Shown here: in pieces, positions 63,399 through 64,000 of the stretch | How the letters are laid out: each line of letters starts with the position of its first letter | Position numbering within the stretch: the stretch's first letter is position 1 | Assembly: GCA_019359035.1 (NCBI GenBank) | Contig: JAHHIC010000043.1 | Coordinates: 145,921-209,920 of the forward strand | DNA: 64,000 nucleotides | DNA from: Scytonematopsis contorta HA4267-MV1 | GTDB taxonomy: Bacteria; Cyanobacteriota; Cyanobacteriia; Cyanobacteriales; Nostocaceae | Direction: 5' to 3' | Made by a program: the position numbers and the translations under genes | The notes under the pieces: generated by a model | Told to the model about the DNA's origin: nothing | Databases searched by the model: none | Seen by the model: the letters and a program-made list of their open reading frames with translations, nothing else

Positions 63399-63560
63399 AT
63401 GACACACAAATCATTAAAAGGAAAAGATAATTCTGAGCATCTGAGGGTTGCAAATCAACTTGATTTCCATAGCGATTTGTCGGTTAATCATGCACTCACT
63501 GCTGTCGCGCAAGAGGTAGCTGAGTTGATTAAACAAATGATTTTAAAGCAAAGTTCTTGA
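63399..63560 (+). CDS. possible small protein, 53 aa
   Basis: From ATG 63399, KDNSEHLRVANQLDFHSDLS and a C-terminal helix (VAQEVAELIKQMILKQ). It precedes the HTH gene by 47 bp on the same strand. No family known; coding is plausible but not proven. Confidence 0.4.
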   Translation: MTHKSLKGKDNSEHLRVANQLDFHSDLSVNHALTAVAQEVAELIKQMILKQSS

Positions 63561-63607
63561 CTGTAATAAACAATTTAGCACATTAAGTACGTACGCAAGA
63601 GCCATTT

Positions 63608-63916
63608 ATGTCAAATAAAAGTACTCCTAACTCAAGACGAGGACGCGGTGTTGTGCTTACAAATAAAGGTTGGCAAAAGCTTCAGCAAGCAATGCTAATA
63701 GCAGAATCAGAACACAACTTAGGATTGCGTTTTACTCGCGAACAATTGAAAGAGCTTACTAGATTATCGCTGCAAACTATGTCTCGGATTCTCAAACGCC
63801 AAGATGCTGTTGATAAGCTATCAATAGAATATTTTCTGCCAGTAGTATTTCCACAGTGGTGGAATATATTGCAATACTGCTCGGTTAAGGATTTTGTAGT
63901 ACCGCATCCATCTTAA
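63608..63916 (+). pseudogene. N-terminal HTH domain protein, truncated
   Basis: Residues 1-75 match the HTH-like start of cyanobacterial regulators and NB-ARC/WD40 proteins (RRGRGVVLTNKGWQKLQQAM, then TREQLKELTRLSLQTMSRIL). From about 63870 the sequence becomes TGCAATACTGCTCGGTTAAG, identical to 53853, and a frame stop follows at 63914. The C-terminal effector is lost. The frame's last 15 residues are therefore foreign. Confidence 0.72.
63870..63895. repeat. 25-bp sequence shared with 53853
   Basis: Same 25 bases as at 53853-53877; interrupts the HTH gene and probably represents an element end. Confidence 0.7.
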
Positions 63917-63987
63917 AATGTTGGTTTAGAAAGCAGGGGAGCAGGGAGCAGGGGAGCAGGGGAGGAATCAATAACCCAACATTTTAG
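63915..63987. repeat. inverted repeat with GGGAGCA tandem
   Basis: TAAAATGTTGGTT (63915) and AACCCAACATTTTA (63973) pair around a GGGGAGCAGGGAGC tandem. Likely a terminator-like dispersed repeat. Confidence 0.6.
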
Positions 63988-64000
63988 CCAAGACGCGCTA

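Larger units (their letters stand above)
62491..63607. other. fragment-rich gap
   Basis: Contains methyltransferase fragments (62560, 63032), a MITE-like inverted repeat (62698), a 53-codon open frame (63399) and AT-rich sequence. No intact larger gene. Confidence 0.6.

Noticed and set aside
1..64000. tRNA, rRNA or plasmid origin
   Set aside because: No cloverleaf with a conserved T-loop, no rRNA sequence and no replication initiator or iterons were noticed by reading; a covariance search would be decisive.

Overview
The window is chromosomal DNA of a filamentous, probably heterocyst-forming (Nostocales-type) cyanobacterium. The reasons are the low-GC coding style, heptamer tandem repeats (GGTAATT), dispersed GTAGAGACG palindromes, small MITE-like elements, Uma2 and pentapeptide-repeat proteins, a PEP-CTERM protein and cyanobacterial-style NRPS genes. 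The species cannot be named from the sequence.

Positions 1-22262 are a peptide natural-product locus. It holds the end of one NRPS protein, two exported proteins, a membrane protein, a family-2 glycosyltransferase and an 8.7-kb NRPS (C-A-[N-methyltransferase]-PCP-C-A-PCP-TE). Downstream are a membrane desaturase, a PLP enzyme resembling capreomycidine synthases, and an SDR. The ten-residue pocket code of the first complete A domain reads DFWNIGMVHK, the known threonine code, so the line probably ends with N-methyl-threonine, one unassigned residue and thioesterase release. A cyclic-peptide-type ABC exporter (20655) closes the locus. An APS reductase, a sensor kinase and a MacB/LolD-type ATPase lie between.

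Positions 22400-54400 are a mixed accessory and housekeeping stretch: intradiol dioxygenase, Uma2, HTH-methylguanine methyltransferase plus EamA transporter, rhodanese, LuxR regulator, an ArsR-ClpN fusion, a TetR-headed redox operon (33263-36645), an orphan QueC, two further TetR circuits with triplicated operators (42.6-43.0 kb and 47.0-47.4 kb), LRR and WD40 proteins and GcvT. Decay is frequent: a hybrid kinase with its phosphoacceptor region deleted, a glutathione transferase with one in-frame stop, a penicillin-acylase tail, and a methyltransferase and a lipoprotein truncated at a common junction.

Positions 54410-63140 are the most unusual part. After a frameshifted AraC regulator, about seven copies of one ~75-bp promoter cassette occur on the same strand. 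The best ones keep fixed geometry: TAAGAATCTGA, the same word 21 bp later, then TA(T/C)ACT 35 bp after that. They lie before small enzymes (SnoaL-like proteins, START protein, O-methyltransferase, RidA, MDR reductase) and before gene fragments (FAD oxidase, alpha/beta hydrolase, SDRs, O-methyltransferase pieces). The geometry matches class II AraC-type activation. I infer a regulon built and eroded by recombination at its own promoters. The window ends with an HTH-domain protein cut short at a shared ~25-bp repeat.
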